Shown: positions 45,101 through 53,870, numbered from the stretch's first letter. The stretch: DNA of 64,000 bases from JAFGDI01 sp963662515 (GCA_963662515.1 OY759675.1:1736001-1800000), one strand, 5' to 3'. Numbers and translations are program-made. The notes: generated by a model from the letters alone, not told the origin.

Positions 45101-46677
45101 TTATGTCAGATGGTAAATGGAAGTATGTAATGAGTTGGCAGCCTCGCCATATAGCTCCTTACTACAGGCCGGCAACTATTACTGTTGCACCAGATGGTCC
45201 TGCCAGTATGGGTGTAATTCTGGAAGGTCAGAGTAAGGCAATTACTGATACTCCTGTTGTTGGTGTTCCATATTCTGATAATTTTGCTGATGGCTCAGCA
45301 GCCAACTGGCAGCCCTATAACCCAGGTCGCTGGACAGTCAGAAACAATGGCGGCATTAGTGAATTTGCGATTCAAGATGGTGATTATGATAATCGTTCAG
45401 GTGGGCGTCTGGGCGAGATTGCATTATTGCGAGATAAGATGTATGATTATTTTAACTTCAAGACAAAAGTACGCCTTTGTGACAGAATGGAAGGTAACAG
45501 TTCAGCTGATGCCGCTGTAGTCTTTGGTTATCTTAATGAGATGAATTATTATTATTTTATTCTCAGCAGTAAAGATGTAACTAAAAACTCTTACGGTAGT
45601 GATACTGTTCTATTCCGGGTAGTAAATGGTGTCAGAGCTCATGTCCGTAGTTTCAGTCTGGCTGTCAGAGATAATGATTATCATGACCTTGAGTTAGTAA
45701 ATGATAAAGATGGACTGACAATCATTGTTGATGGTACAAATCTTGAGCACATTGCTCAGCGGTTCCCAGCTGGTCAGATCGGTATTGGTTCATATAATGA
45801 TACCGCTGCATTCGCAGATGTTAAGATCGAACCAATCGTTGCTGATGATGTACTTGATATTCTTCCGGTATTTGATGTTTATACAAAAAACAGCCATTTT
45901 ATTGATATTTACAATAAGGGCAAAGGGACATGTGACTGGTCTGCAACTGCTTCTGAACCATGGGTTAAACTGGACAGTACCTCTGGTAAGGTTGATTCTC
46001 AGCAGCGTGTCTGGGTTAGTCTTGATTGGTCTGCTGTGCCAGTTGGTACAAGCACCTCAGTTATTACTATAGCTGGACCAGATGGTAATGTTAGTGTAAG
46101 GCTTAATGCATTTAAGCCGGCTTCACCTGAGCCTGACCAACTTGATTGTGTAGTTGAATCTAATGGTTATGTAAGTCTGGAAGCAGAAAATTATACCAGG
46201 AAAACTGATCGCAATGGTGCTGCCTGGCAGGTTATTGATTCCTTTGGCAGTACCGGTGACACACTTACGGTTTTACCGTTTGATACCGCCAGTTGCAGCG
46301 ATAGCACTAAGCTGTTGTCCCAAAGTCCTTCAGTGGAATATGATATGTATCTCTGGAGTTCTGGTCAAAAAGATATCACTATCAGGGCAATACCTACTCA
46401 TCCAATCAATTCAGAAATGAAGTTGAGATATGCTATAGCCTTTGACGACCAGCAACCGGTAATTGTTGATTACGGTACACGGGAATGGTCACCTAAATGG
46501 TATCTTAATGTTTTGCAGGGTATTACTTTATCAACTGCCAAACTTAATATCGATCAGGCGGGTAAACATACCCTCAAAATCTGGATGGTAGATCCTGGTG
46601 TTGTACTTGACAAAATCATTGTTGGTAAGGCTCCTGTGAGCCATATGGGTCCTCCGCAAACAAATGTAATCAGATAG
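42145..46677 (+). CDS. secreted GH115 alpha-glucuronidase with N-terminal LamG domain
   Basis: GH115 enzymes remove (4-O-methyl)-glucuronic acid from xylan. The protein has 1510 residues: signal peptide (1-20), LamG (about 24-225), FN3-like linker (240-330), GH115 region (about 370-1020: YRGFFINDEDWGLHPWA, YGADRVWVFNAGDIKP), an inserted beta-sandwich (about 1043-1228), a BACON-like stretch (SEPWVKLDSTSGKVDS) and the GH115 C-terminal domain (about 1335-1505, YVSLEAENYTR). It lacks the half-dockerin tail. I chose ATG 42145 because GAGGA is five bases upstream and the signal peptide starts there. The longer frame (42067) would overlap the FecR gene. Confidence 0.88.
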   Translation: MRRVSWIFLLSLFLSDYCLAFLAADSLVMHYDAASLADSYVSGNKVSVWKDSSGHGNNALQDNVSAQPVYIGSDPAFDDLPVLRFDGDSDWLKLSSTAINVSSYTMFAVARHARIDQEQYIIAGQNGGGDNRARMGIDHEGKFVWRAGSSDVVTSEADTRVHIFAATSELEAYLDGRPVASNANSSRQYPASFNLGSYNRGEKAFFLGDIAEVIVFNRILTGKELNEIGSYLEAKYGLDTIYRQKDKHVIGVSPSDQTFNVALDKVLSWEAPVGVVNPAYNVYFGTNKAKLELVAEMQSQTVLDPFGQALLEPGQRYYWRVDIEGIADKGNLYSFVTRESESGQSARQLPPDMSDLSGNKDSVGGNTIVSNKPVEDGFAIVAGGQVCNIYVDENDYEVCRLAADLLAGDIESVCGIRPQVVNDLKLAKSDNVIIIGTYKRSKVVDQLVENARISIKDIAGQWETFALETVNFPLDNVKNALVIYGSDRRGTAYGVVELSEKIGVSPWNWFSDVPVKYQPELFVRSGRFKQGPPSVKYRGFFINDEDWGLHPWARYTYSPEEGNIGPEAHKRIFEMMLRLKANYLWPGMHRCTKAFHAFAENKVVADQYAIVMGSSHCEQMSRDNEWEWYRWSPKDGSDRGAWDWCTNSNTLIEYWRDAVAANGQYENVYTTGMRGIHDSGMPCSGATNAQKVLAMQNEVFPAQRKMISELVNPDPSKVPQIFCPYKEVLGLYDLGMDVPDDITLVWPDDNYGYIRRLSNTKEQSRSGSAGVYYHFSYLGPPEDYLWLYSTPLGLIWEEMVKAYQYGADRVWVFNAGDIKPAELGLDYAMRLAWNIDNFSHDNIREYLELWAWQQFGVEQRKEIADILIEYFRLAQNRKPEHMSSGGFTFSMTEYGDEAQKRLQQYANITDRANSVYDKLPATCRDAFYQLVLYQVRCADLMNQKIINAHRNIYYASQGRVSANYYAQLAHKAYEQIIAETDHYNNVMSDGKWKYVMSWQPRHIAPYYRPATITVAPDGPASMGVILEGQSKAITDTPVVGVPYSDNFADGSAANWQPYNPGRWTVRNNGGISEFAIQDGDYDNRSGGRLGEIALLRDKMYDYFNFKTKVRLCDRMEGNSSADAAVVFGYLNEMNYYYFILSSKDVTKNSYGSDTVLFRVVNGVRAHVRSFSLAVRDNDYHDLELVNDKDGLTIIVDGTNLEHIAQRFPAGQIGIGSYNDTAAFADVKIEPIVADDVLDILPVFDVYTKNSHFIDIYNKGKGTCDWSATASEPWVKLDSTSGKVDSQQRVWVSLDWSAVPVGTSTSVITIAGPDGNVSVRLNAFKPASPEPDQLDCVVESNGYVSLEAENYTRKTDRNGAAWQVIDSFGSTGDTLTVLPFDTASCSDSTKLLSQSPSVEYDMYLWSSGQKDITIRAIPTHPINSEMKLRYAIAFDDQQPVIVDYGTREWSPKWYLNVLQGITLSTAKLNIDQAGKHTLKIWMVDPGVVLDKIIVGKAPVSHMGPPQTNVIR

Positions 46678-46742
46678 TATCTGTTTTATATGAAGAGGAT
46701 TGTTGTTCAATGTAAGTTGCAAGAGATATAGCTGGCAAGGTT

Positions 46743-46835
46743 GTAAGATATAGTGTGATACTGTCAGGTCATTGAGTATATTATGCTCAAATTGGTCTTG
46801 GTTTTGGTCTGGCATGGTCTGACATTATATCTTAC
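46743..46835. other. long-range hairpin between GH115 and the next gene
   Basis: GTAAGATATAGTGT (46743-46756) and ACATTATATCTTAC (46822-46835) are complementary at 13 of 14 positions, with a nested TGTCAG/CTGACA pair inside. It may close the GH115 mRNA or act as a processing site. No T tract is present. Confidence 0.5.
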
Positions 46836-46945
46836 GGCCTGCATTCTCTTGATTTGTATCATATTAACTCTTAGTTGAAAGAAAGTTTTATCGTGTATTG
46901 TGTGTTTTAGTTTTAATCTTTAATTCAGAAAAAGGAAGGTTTGGA

Positions 46946-49120
46946 ATGAAGAAAGTAATTTCAATGTTGTTTGCGGTATTAGGAAGTGCCAGTTCGTTAT
47001 TGGCGTTACCTGTGACCGACGGGCTGGTGATGAACCTGGATGCCGATGCGATCCCGAGTTCAGCGGTGGCTGTTGACGGTACGATCAGTACCTGGCTAGA
47101 TATGTCAGGACAGGGTAATAGTGCTACCCAGACAGATGCTCTAAGGCGTCCGGTATTTATCAGTAATAATATTGATATGAAAAATCGGGCCTGTGTTCGG
47201 TTCGATGGTGTTGATGACTGGATGCTGCTTAATGAGAATATGGTCAATGTTGGTTCATGTACAATGTTTGCTGTGGCAAAGGCCATTCGTACCACCGGCG
47301 AGCAGTATATTGTCGCAGGCCAGAGTCTTGTAGATGGTGTTGCACAGAACAATCGTTTGCGGTTTGCAACCAATACTAATGCTTTTGAGTTTCGTGTTGG
47401 TAGTTCTGGTTCGTATAAAACTCCTGCTAATTCAGCTAATACAGATGTTCATGTATTTGGTCTTAACTCTGACGCAAAGTTTTATATAGATGGCGTAAAC
47501 TTTGCCAATGGTAGTAATATTTCAGTTATGAATCCAGCGAGTTTTAATATTGGTTCATATAATCGTGGTGCGAGAAACTTTTTCCAGGGTGATATAGCTG
47601 CGGTTGTGGTATTCAATCGCGTCTTGTCCGATACTGAGGTAGCCCTGATGAATGACTATTTCATTAATAAGTATGTATTAGGTGCAAATTCACCTGATCC
47701 AGCTAATGGAGCTACTTCTGTTGGTACTCCGAGCGGTCCAGGTAATGTCTCATTTTCTCTTCAGTGGAATTCTGCTATTAGCGATGCCGATATAACAAAG
47801 GTTGATCCGCTGGTGAAGAAGCACATGGTATATCTGGGCGAAGGTGCAAGCGATGCCAATATGGTGCTTATTGCTGAGATCAATGTAACTGATTATAATA
47901 CTGTAGCTAATTCTTATGGTCCACTAATTAAGCCTTATGACAAAACCTATACCTGGCGTGTTGATGAGATACTCGCTGATGGTCAGGGTGGAGTGCGTCC
48001 GGTTGATGACCCTAATAATTATAAAGGTAAAAACTGGACTTTCGGTACTCTGCTGAGTGTTCCTGATATTACTTCAGGCCCGACTTCAGCTCGATTCGAT
48101 CTTAATGGAACAGCCCAGCTCAGTATCGCATACACAAGTATAAGTCCGGCTACAGCAATGTGGTATAAAGATGGCCAGCCGGTTACTATTGGTGGCAGAA
48201 TATCTGCGTCATTAGTAAATGGTGTTGCGACATTGAATCTGACTAATATGGTTATGGCCGATGAAGGCGATTATTATTGTGTGCTTACCAGTTCAGGTGG
48301 TGTTACCACATCAGATTCTGCAACACTTATGACCAACAGGTTGCTGGCAAGCTATGCTTTTGAACAGAATCTCAATGATGGTACAGGTACAAATCATGGT
48401 TCACCAATGGAAAATCCATCATTTGTTGAAGGTATTTCCGGCAGCTATGCTGTTGCTTCGTCTGATGGTCTTGGTTATGTGCTTCTTTCTACTGATGCTT
48501 ACCCCAAGGCAGGCTTTGCTAATGGACTTGAGCAGTTTACCTATTCTTTCTGGGTAAATCCTTCAGCTTCTTATACTGGAGATGGCCGTATTATGGGTAA
48601 CTTCAATGATGGCAGTAATACCGGTGTGCAGTTTGGTGTAAGTGGTGATGGTACTATCAAGACTTATTTAAGAGAGCAGAATAACAGAACCGTTGATGTA
48701 TCTTCACCTGCTGGTACTGTTCCTGATGAACAGTGGTCACATGTTGCCATTACTTATACTGGCTCAGTATTCAGATATTTTCTTAATGGTACTATGATCC
48801 TTGAAAGAAATGTTACTACTCTTACAAACTTTGTTGACTGGCAGTATCCTCACTTTATTATGGCCAAGAACCTCAGAGGTACTGGGGTTACTGAGAAGTA
48901 TCGCGGAAGTCTTGATGATCTCAGGATCTATAACTATGCGATGGATGAGTACCAGATAGCTGATCTGGTAATTGACATTACAGGTGAGCCGGTGTGTATA
49001 GCTTCGGAGAGACCTGATGTGCTTGTCGATCTCAATAATGACTGTTCTATCGATCTTTCTGATCTGGCTTTATTTGCCGGTGAATGGTTGAAAACAGGTA
49101 TATACCAAAGTGGAAATTGA
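46946..49120 (+). CDS. secreted modular protein: LamG, FN3-like, Ig-like, LamG, half-dockerin tail
   Basis: This exported protein of 724 residues has a signal peptide (1-20), LamG-1 (about 23-245) closely like the N-terminal LamG of the GH115 enzyme (both have FNIGSYNRG or FNLGSYNRG), an FN3-like part (250-372, TWRVDEI), an Ig-like domain (373-468, GDYYCVLTS), LamG-2 (470-675, DEQWSHVAITY) and the tail DLNNDCSIDLSDLALFAGEWLKTG. No catalytic motif is seen, so glycan binding at the surface is likely. I chose ATG 46946 for its AAGGAAGG site and signal peptide. The open frame extends upstream to 46898 without either. Confidence 0.84.
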   Translation: MKKVISMLFAVLGSASSLLALPVTDGLVMNLDADAIPSSAVAVDGTISTWLDMSGQGNSATQTDALRRPVFISNNIDMKNRACVRFDGVDDWMLLNENMVNVGSCTMFAVAKAIRTTGEQYIVAGQSLVDGVAQNNRLRFATNTNAFEFRVGSSGSYKTPANSANTDVHVFGLNSDAKFYIDGVNFANGSNISVMNPASFNIGSYNRGARNFFQGDIAAVVVFNRVLSDTEVALMNDYFINKYVLGANSPDPANGATSVGTPSGPGNVSFSLQWNSAISDADITKVDPLVKKHMVYLGEGASDANMVLIAEINVTDYNTVANSYGPLIKPYDKTYTWRVDEILADGQGGVRPVDDPNNYKGKNWTFGTLLSVPDITSGPTSARFDLNGTAQLSIAYTSISPATAMWYKDGQPVTIGGRISASLVNGVATLNLTNMVMADEGDYYCVLTSSGGVTTSDSATLMTNRLLASYAFEQNLNDGTGTNHGSPMENPSFVEGISGSYAVASSDGLGYVLLSTDAYPKAGFANGLEQFTYSFWVNPSASYTGDGRIMGNFNDGSNTGVQFGVSGDGTIKTYLREQNNRTVDVSSPAGTVPDEQWSHVAITYTGSVFRYFLNGTMILERNVTTLTNFVDWQYPHFIMAKNLRGTGVTEKYRGSLDDLRIYNYAMDEYQIADLVIDITGEPVCIASERPDVLVDLNNDCSIDLSDLALFAGEWLKTGIYQSGN

Positions 49121-49193
49121 CCATTTCTGATTTGGTATCCGCAATCGGAATGGTTGTGGATTGTAATAAAACCTAATCCCCTTTTTTAATTAT

Positions 49194-49235
49194 AAACCCG
49201 ACTGAGTGATTGAACTCAGTCGGGTTTATTTTTTA
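49194..49235 (+). terminator. strong Rho-independent terminator ending the GH115 cluster
   Basis: A perfect 14-base stem, AAACCCGACTGAGT (49194-49207) and ACTCAGTCGGGTTT (49214-49227), with a six-base loop, followed by ATTTTTTAT. It ends the 20-kb sigma/secreted-protein block just before a convergent gene. Confidence 0.93.
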
Positions 49236-49237
49236 TA

Positions 49238-50539
49238 TTATACCTGGGTATTGGGTGTATAGTTGGCAATAATTGTTGTTATGCAGTCTTTAAGATAGAG
49301 CAGGCGAAGGCCGGCAGAGCCGCTGTTTAATGCAGTGCCATAGCCATTATTACTGTCGGCCAGTATAAGAGCGGTTTCTATGTCTTGATATTCGAGAGTG
49401 TTCCTGCGAGCTGCAGCGGCATTAATTCTGGCCAGCCAGCAGATAGCACTTATCGTCAGAGTCAGACAGTGCAAGCCATCTGCCATGCTATAGCCATAGT
49501 AGTTCAGTCCACAGTAGTTCATGCCAGTCAGCCGAGCCAGAATATATCTTTCTAATAAATTTGCGGCAGCAGATGGCATAGGACCAAAATCCTGTTCTAT
49601 ATCTGACAGGTCAAGGTTTGACCAATTGCAATGTAGTTCAGGCAGGGGGCCAGACCTTTTGCCCATTATTCTTAATTCAGCCGAGTTTTTGAGTCTTGCT
49701 TTGAGCTTGTGCCAGAAACCAATTTTGTCACCCAGAGTAATAACTTCCGGTGAATGTCCCAGCAAATATAGTATCTGACCGAATAATACTCTGGCCCGGT
49801 TTGATAGGGGCTTATCTGGTGCATTGTATTTTTCTGCCTCTCGTGCTGTTCCTTCCGTAAGAAGACTCATCAGTCCTGGAAAATCATCTGAGGTTACTTT
49901 CTGAAACTTTACTTTTTCCAGATGGCTGGCAAAAATAGTAAGCCAGTAAATTTTATTTTTGAATTGTGGGCCAACTTTGACAAAGGTTTCAATTATGGCA
50001 TCATTAATCTTTTCAAAGCTGTCTGCATCTGTATGATTTCTTTTACTGATCGGAGGCAGGGCGGATGTGAATTGTTCAGCTTTAATGCCATCAGGATAAA
50101 GCAATCTGGCCAGTCTGTTTAACTCCGGCAGGTTATCGCTGAGCTTAGCTCCTCTGCCACTACAGACGCCTGGACAATCAAACCGCAGGCCAACCATTAA
50201 CTTGCCGTTAAATGGTGTCAGGACAAATGGGAACAGTTGACAGGCTATGGGTTTGGCTGAAAGAGAGTATTTGCGATGGATCATACATAGATTGTCGCTG
50301 TCGAGAAATACGCAGCAACGATCCGACCTTTTGGCAATAGCCCCTTGCTCAAATCCGGCTAAGGGCAAATCTATAAAAAGGGTATCTGACCCTGTTTGAG
50401 CCTGCCAGTTGCATTGAGAGGATATCTTTTCTCGTTCTTTATGGCTTACCGGAACCATAAAGCTCCGACAGCCATGACCGCAGTTAAGGCAGGAATAACC
50501 CTGAATAAGGCTTAATCGATTGTCTATCTCAATATTCAT
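49238..50539 (-). CDS. YkgJ-family cysteine-cluster protein
   Basis: The 433-residue protein has a metal-binding Cys cluster in its N-terminal third: CLNCGHGC (18-25), CCVF...CMIH (about 75-88), PIACQLFPF (about 97-105) and a further CPGVC. This is the YkgJ or FliB-like pattern, which includes flagellin lysine methylases and Fe/S-like proteins. The remaining 300 residues are helical and unassigned. No flagellar gene is nearby, so a methylase role is not supported by context. The gene is convergent with the GH115 cluster and shares its terminator region. Confidence 0.78.
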   Translation of the reverse strand: MNIEIDNRLSLIQGYSCLNCGHGCRSFMVPVSHKEREKISSQCNWQAQTGSDTLFIDLPLAGFEQGAIAKRSDRCCVFLDSDNLCMIHRKYSLSAKPIACQLFPFVLTPFNGKLMVGLRFDCPGVCSGRGAKLSDNLPELNRLARLLYPDGIKAEQFTSALPPISKRNHTDADSFEKINDAIIETFVKVGPQFKNKIYWLTIFASHLEKVKFQKVTSDDFPGLMSLLTEGTAREAEKYNAPDKPLSNRARVLFGQILYLLGHSPEVITLGDKIGFWHKLKARLKNSAELRIMGKRSGPLPELHCNWSNLDLSDIEQDFGPMPSAAANLLERYILARLTGMNYCGLNYYGYSMADGLHCLTLTISAICWLARINAAAARRNTLEYQDIETALILADSNNGYGTALNSGSAGLRLLYLKDCITTIIANYTPNTQV

Positions 50540-50607
50540 AGGGAATATGAACTACAATACGCCCGGCGTGATGGGCAATTAAGCCTGTGGCTGATATGAT
50601 TTAACTG

Positions 50608-50636
50608 CTAAAAGCCGGAATATAGCCGGCTTTTAG
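50608..50636 (-). terminator. hairpin at the end of the small membrane-protein gene
   Basis: CTAAAAGCCGG (50608-50618) and CCGGCTTTTAG (50626-50636) form an 11-base perfect stem that overlaps the stop codon of the minus-strand gene. Its T run lies within the stem, so termination strength is uncertain. Confidence 0.65.
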
Positions 50637-50860
50637 TCCAGATGTGTTCTTTTACTGTTCTTGATGCCTACTACGATGCCGCCAACAGATAGAATTATAC
50701 CCATAAACCAGGCACCTGCGACCGAAGGAAGTTTTTCTTCAGGAATCGGAGATACTTCATTACTGCCTGGGGCTGCCTGACATGTATTAATGCATAAAGT
50801 TCCAGATATGGCCCATACAGCCAAGGCCATTATTGCTAACTTTGTAAATCTTCTATTCAT
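50633..50860 (-). CDS. small exported membrane protein, unknown
   Basis: The 75-residue protein has a probable signal peptide (1-29, ending CQAA), a short Pro/Glu-rich linker and a membrane helix (about 47-66) with a basic C-terminal KNSKRTH. The likely topology is a small inner-membrane protein with its N-terminus outside after cleavage. I recognise no family. No strong ribosome-binding site is seen, but the hairpin at its end and the signal peptide support a real gene. Confidence 0.6.
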   Translation of the reverse strand: MNRRFTKLAIMALAVWAISGTLCINTCQAAPGSNEVSPIPEEKLPSVAGAWFMGIILSVGGIVVGIKNSKRTHLD

Positions 50861-51227
50861 AACCTATTATCTCGTAAGTAATTAAATTCAGTATTAATCA
50901 TCTTGCTTTTATAAGACTGCTCTTAATGTTAAAATTATAACTCATTATGATTGGCTTGCAAAGACATTTTATTTTGCAGAATAGTGCTTGTGTTGTCTGT
51001 TATTGTTTCTCAACCTAATTGTGCATATATCTGTAATTTAATATGGGGCAAATCTATAGTGTTACTAAACAAATCGTTTATTTAAATAAAAAATGACCGG
51101 GGTTTCGTTCGGACCCCGGTCGCCAATATCCCACAAAGAGGTTGACCCTTTTTGCTTCGATCGTTGAGCATTTTCAGATGTTTGCGTACAAATAATACTG
51201 AAAGTGCGTAATGTTTTATTGTCTTTA
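50861..51227. other. intergenic region with minus-strand terminator
   Basis: It holds the upstream region of the small membrane-protein gene and the trailer of the HDOD gene, including the terminator listed at 51080-51121. Nothing else was recognised. Confidence 0.5.
51080..51121 (-). terminator. Rho-independent terminator for the HDOD gene
   Basis: Read on the minus strand, GACCGGGGT (51121-51113) pairs with ACCCCGGTC (51103-51095) and runs into ATTTTTTATTT. It lies about 105 bases after the HDOD stop. Confidence 0.85.
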
Positions 51228-52163
51228 TTACTCTGCCAGGCTAAGCAGAATTTCAGAATTAGATGCCTCTATCTCGACAATATCCATTATTTCGGCTATT
51301 TTATCGGGGGTAAGGTCGAATTCTTCTCTTACGCTGCTTTCGTAAATAGGTGCGTAGTTTCCGCTATCACCAATATTCTGATTATGGCAGATATAATTGG
51401 CAAGATGGACAAGTTTAACCAGCGGCAGATGTTTTTCGTCTGGACAGCACAGTGGGTTGTGGTGATATTCTATTACAGACTTAAGCTCATCACCCAAACG
51501 CCATTTATCTGCAAGCCAGGCGCCTGCCTCATTGTGATTCATGCCAATAAAACGACCTTCTTCCTTTTCCAGGGGCAGTTCCAGCTCTCTGCCGCTTTTA
51601 ACTGCCTGATGGAATTGCTTATTGGCGTATTTTTCAAACATGATCTTACCCATATCGTGCACAATACCAGCCAGATGAGCTTTATCTCGAGTAATTCTCT
51701 GATTGATATGATTAGCGCAAAAATCATACAGTGTGGCGGTAATGATACCAACTGTGATCGAATGTTTCCAAAATTCGCGACGGTCAAAAACTGGCAACTG
51801 GCTCTTACTGAATGCTTGAAATACGCTGGTACTCAGGGCAATATTAGTTATCGTAATAAAACCTAAACGAGCTATCGCCGGTGATAACTGGGTTATTTCT
51901 TCACCATGTGAAGGGCGATAAAATACTGAGTTAACCATCCTCAATACTTTGGTTGATATAGCCGGGTCGTCTTCGATTATTTGTGCTACATCCCGGGCGT
52001 CACTATAGGGGTCATCGACGACCTGTTGCAGCTTGAGGGCTACTTCCGGCAGGGTGGGCAGGTCTTCTGCAGACTCAAATATCTTGATGAGCTTACTTGG
52101 CTCCATGGGTGTTGCGACGGAAGAATCTAAATTCTGTTCTGTCAGTTGATCATAATCGCTCAT
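51228..52163 (-). CDS. HDOD-domain signalling protein
   Basis: HDOD domains are HD-like helical signalling domains found in chemotaxis, cell-cycle and c-di-GMP circuits. The 311 residues begin with a short variable stretch, then the domain (about 30-285), with DLPTLPEVALKLQQVVDDP, PAIARLGF and the HD-like GIVHDMGK near 170 retaining His-Asp. Many HDOD proteins lack this pair, so some metal binding may remain. A GAGGAC ribosome-binding site precedes the ATG. A soluble histidine kinase lies upstream on the same strand, and another HDOD protein is encoded at 61.7 kb. Confidence 0.9.
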   Translation of the reverse strand: MSDYDQLTEQNLDSSVATPMEPSKLIKIFESAEDLPTLPEVALKLQQVVDDPYSDARDVAQIIEDDPAISTKVLRMVNSVFYRPSHGEEITQLSPAIARLGFITITNIALSTSVFQAFSKSQLPVFDRREFWKHSITVGIITATLYDFCANHINQRITRDKAHLAGIVHDMGKIMFEKYANKQFHQAVKSGRELELPLEKEEGRFIGMNHNEAGAWLADKWRLGDELKSVIEYHHNPLCCPDEKHLPLVKLVHLANYICHNQNIGDSGNYAPIYESSVREEFDLTPDKIAEIMDIVEIEASNSEILLSLAE

Positions 52164-52464
52164 TTTTCTGTCCTCAAATCTTTCGAGTTAGTAATGTTAT
52201 AAAACATCCTGTCACGATAATTCTCGACCATTAATGCTCACGAAATTAGTAAACATGAAAGAAACTTAAAGAAAATTCAGCTTAAATTGTTTTATCGACA
52301 CTTTCTCTGCGGTTATAGGACTTTATGCCGTAAAGCCAAACAGAAATGGTGGGCCCATTGACGGTTTTGGACTATGGAGCCAGATTGCAGGTGGTTATTA
52401 TTATCTTACTAATTATATGATGTGGCGACGAAAGGTAGGTGTTGAGGGAGGGTGAAACAAGAGG
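52164..52464. other. 301-base spacer between HDOD and kinase genes
   Basis: Both flanking genes are on the minus strand, so the HDOD promoter probably lies here. I see no repeat, RNA gene or clear terminator for the kinase gene. Confidence 0.45.
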
Positions 52465-53334
52465 CTATATTGCAGCTTGAGGCAGGGTAAACTTGAAGGT
52501 TGTGCCCACTCCCGGCTGACTTTCTACAGTAATGCTGCCATGGTGATTTTCAATTATTTGTTTGCAGATCATTAGTCCCAGGCCGGTACCTTGTTTTTCG
52601 AGACTGGTATTGTTCTTTTTTGTGGTAAAAAAGGCATCAAATATCTTGCTTTGATTTTCCTGGGCAATACCACAGCCTGTGTCGCTTACTGCAACCTCTA
52701 TCATGCCAGATTCCAGTTCTGTAGCTATGACAGAGAGAGAGCCTTGTTTTTTTTCCAGCATAGCCTGACGGGCGTTTATAATCAGGTTGAGCACAACTTG
52801 TTGTAATTGACCGGCAATAGCATAGACATATAATGTTTCCGGAACAGAAATTCGAACTTTTATTCCATCTTTGGAAAAATCGCGTGCAAGGCAGCGGAAA
52901 GAATCGTTAACTACAGCCAAAAGATGTACTTTGCCAAATTCCTGACTCTGGGCGCGGGTCATTCCTAATATACTTTCTATAATACTCCCGGCTTGCAAGC
53001 CCTGTTTTATGGTTTTTTCCAGAGTCTTTTTGACTAGTTTTTCATCATCGGAATGTTTTAGGGCCAATTCGCTATAGTTAACTATTGGCATGAGCAGATT
53101 GTTGAATTCATGAGCAACCAGACAGCTCATTGTTCCCATGGTTGCCAATTTCTGGGCAAAAATAAGCTGGTCTTCCAGTTGTTTTATCTTCTGTTGACTT
53201 TCTTCCAGCATGCGATAAAGGTTTTTTCGCTGGCCAAGTAATTCATTTTTTTCTTCTGTCTGTTTCAATTTCTCTATTGCAGCTCTGCCAAATGCCGTTA
53301 AAATGATATTATCACCTGCAATGAATGGGTTCAC
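52465..53334 (-). CDS. soluble sensor histidine kinase
   Basis: This kinase of 289 residues has no membrane helix. A short N-terminal coiled coil (about 20-60) leads into the dimerisation domain with phospho-acceptor His75 in VAHEFNNLL, followed by the ATPase domain: N-box LNLIINARQAM near 187, DTGCGIA near 221 and GTGLGL near 250. The HEFNN style is that of the HisKA group often found in hybrid or NtrB-like kinases. It has no PAS or Cache input domain, so it probably acts with a separate sensor or through its coiled coil. No receiver gene adjoins. The nearest are at 61.7-63.6 kb. Confidence 0.9.
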   Translation of the reverse strand: MNPFIAGDNIILTAFGRAAIEKLKQTEEKNELLGQRKNLYRMLEESQQKIKQLEDQLIFAQKLATMGTMSCLVAHEFNNLLMPIVNYSELALKHSDDEKLVKKTLEKTIKQGLQAGSIIESILGMTRAQSQEFGKVHLLAVVNDSFRCLARDFSKDGIKVRISVPETLYVYAIAGQLQQVVLNLIINARQAMLEKKQGSLSVIATELESGMIEVAVSDTGCGIAQENQSKIFDAFFTTKKNNTSLEKQGTGLGLMICKQIIENHHGSITVESQPGVGTTFKFTLPQAAI

Positions 53335-53618
53335 GCGGGTGTTCTTTATAATCGGATATAAATGGGTTTTTTCTTGAGACTATCCAGAATTATAGCAGGA
53401 TAATGGTAAATAATTTATTAATGCTTTTCTGGTAAGGAGTTATAGCTGCTTGCGATAATGATTGTTTTTTTGATCCAACAATCGGTCTAATGGGGCGGGC
53501 AGCAATTTACCAGCCAGTTCAACAATGGCAGTAATTTAAGTAAAAATGTATCAGTGGGTATAGAACTCTTATCTCTGAAAATATTTTAATCAAGTCTTAT
53601 CCAGGGGGAAGGCCTGTT

Positions 53619-53870
53619 ATGACTCAGGAACAGTTATTAGAAAATATGTTCGCGACCGCTCAGGAGTTGGGCATAGAGCTGCGTCTGACTCGTATGGATG
53701 GCACATCACCCGGGGGGGTGTGTAAATTGCATGATCGGTGGATATTGATCGTAGATGTGAATGCCCCGCTGGCAGATCGCCTTGACCTGCTGGCTTCTTG
53801 TTTGAGACAAAGGCCAGAGATCGAGACGATTTACCTGCGTCCGCAAGTGCGCGACCTGATCGAGCAATAG
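53619..53870 (+). CDS. small conserved-looking protein, unknown function
   Basis: The 83-residue protein is soluble, with a helix-strand-helix look: MTQEQLLENMFATAQELGIELR, then a strand pair around WILIVDVNAPLADR and a C-terminal IYLRPQVRDLIEQ. I recognise no family. A purine-rich AGGGGGAAGG site lies a few bases upstream. Its 3' trailer was the target of the IS256-type insertion listed next, leaving the gene intact. Confidence 0.65.
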   Translation: MTQEQLLENMFATAQELGIELRLTRMDGTSPGGVCKLHDRWILIVDVNAPLADRLDLLASCLRQRPEIETIYLRPQVRDLIEQ

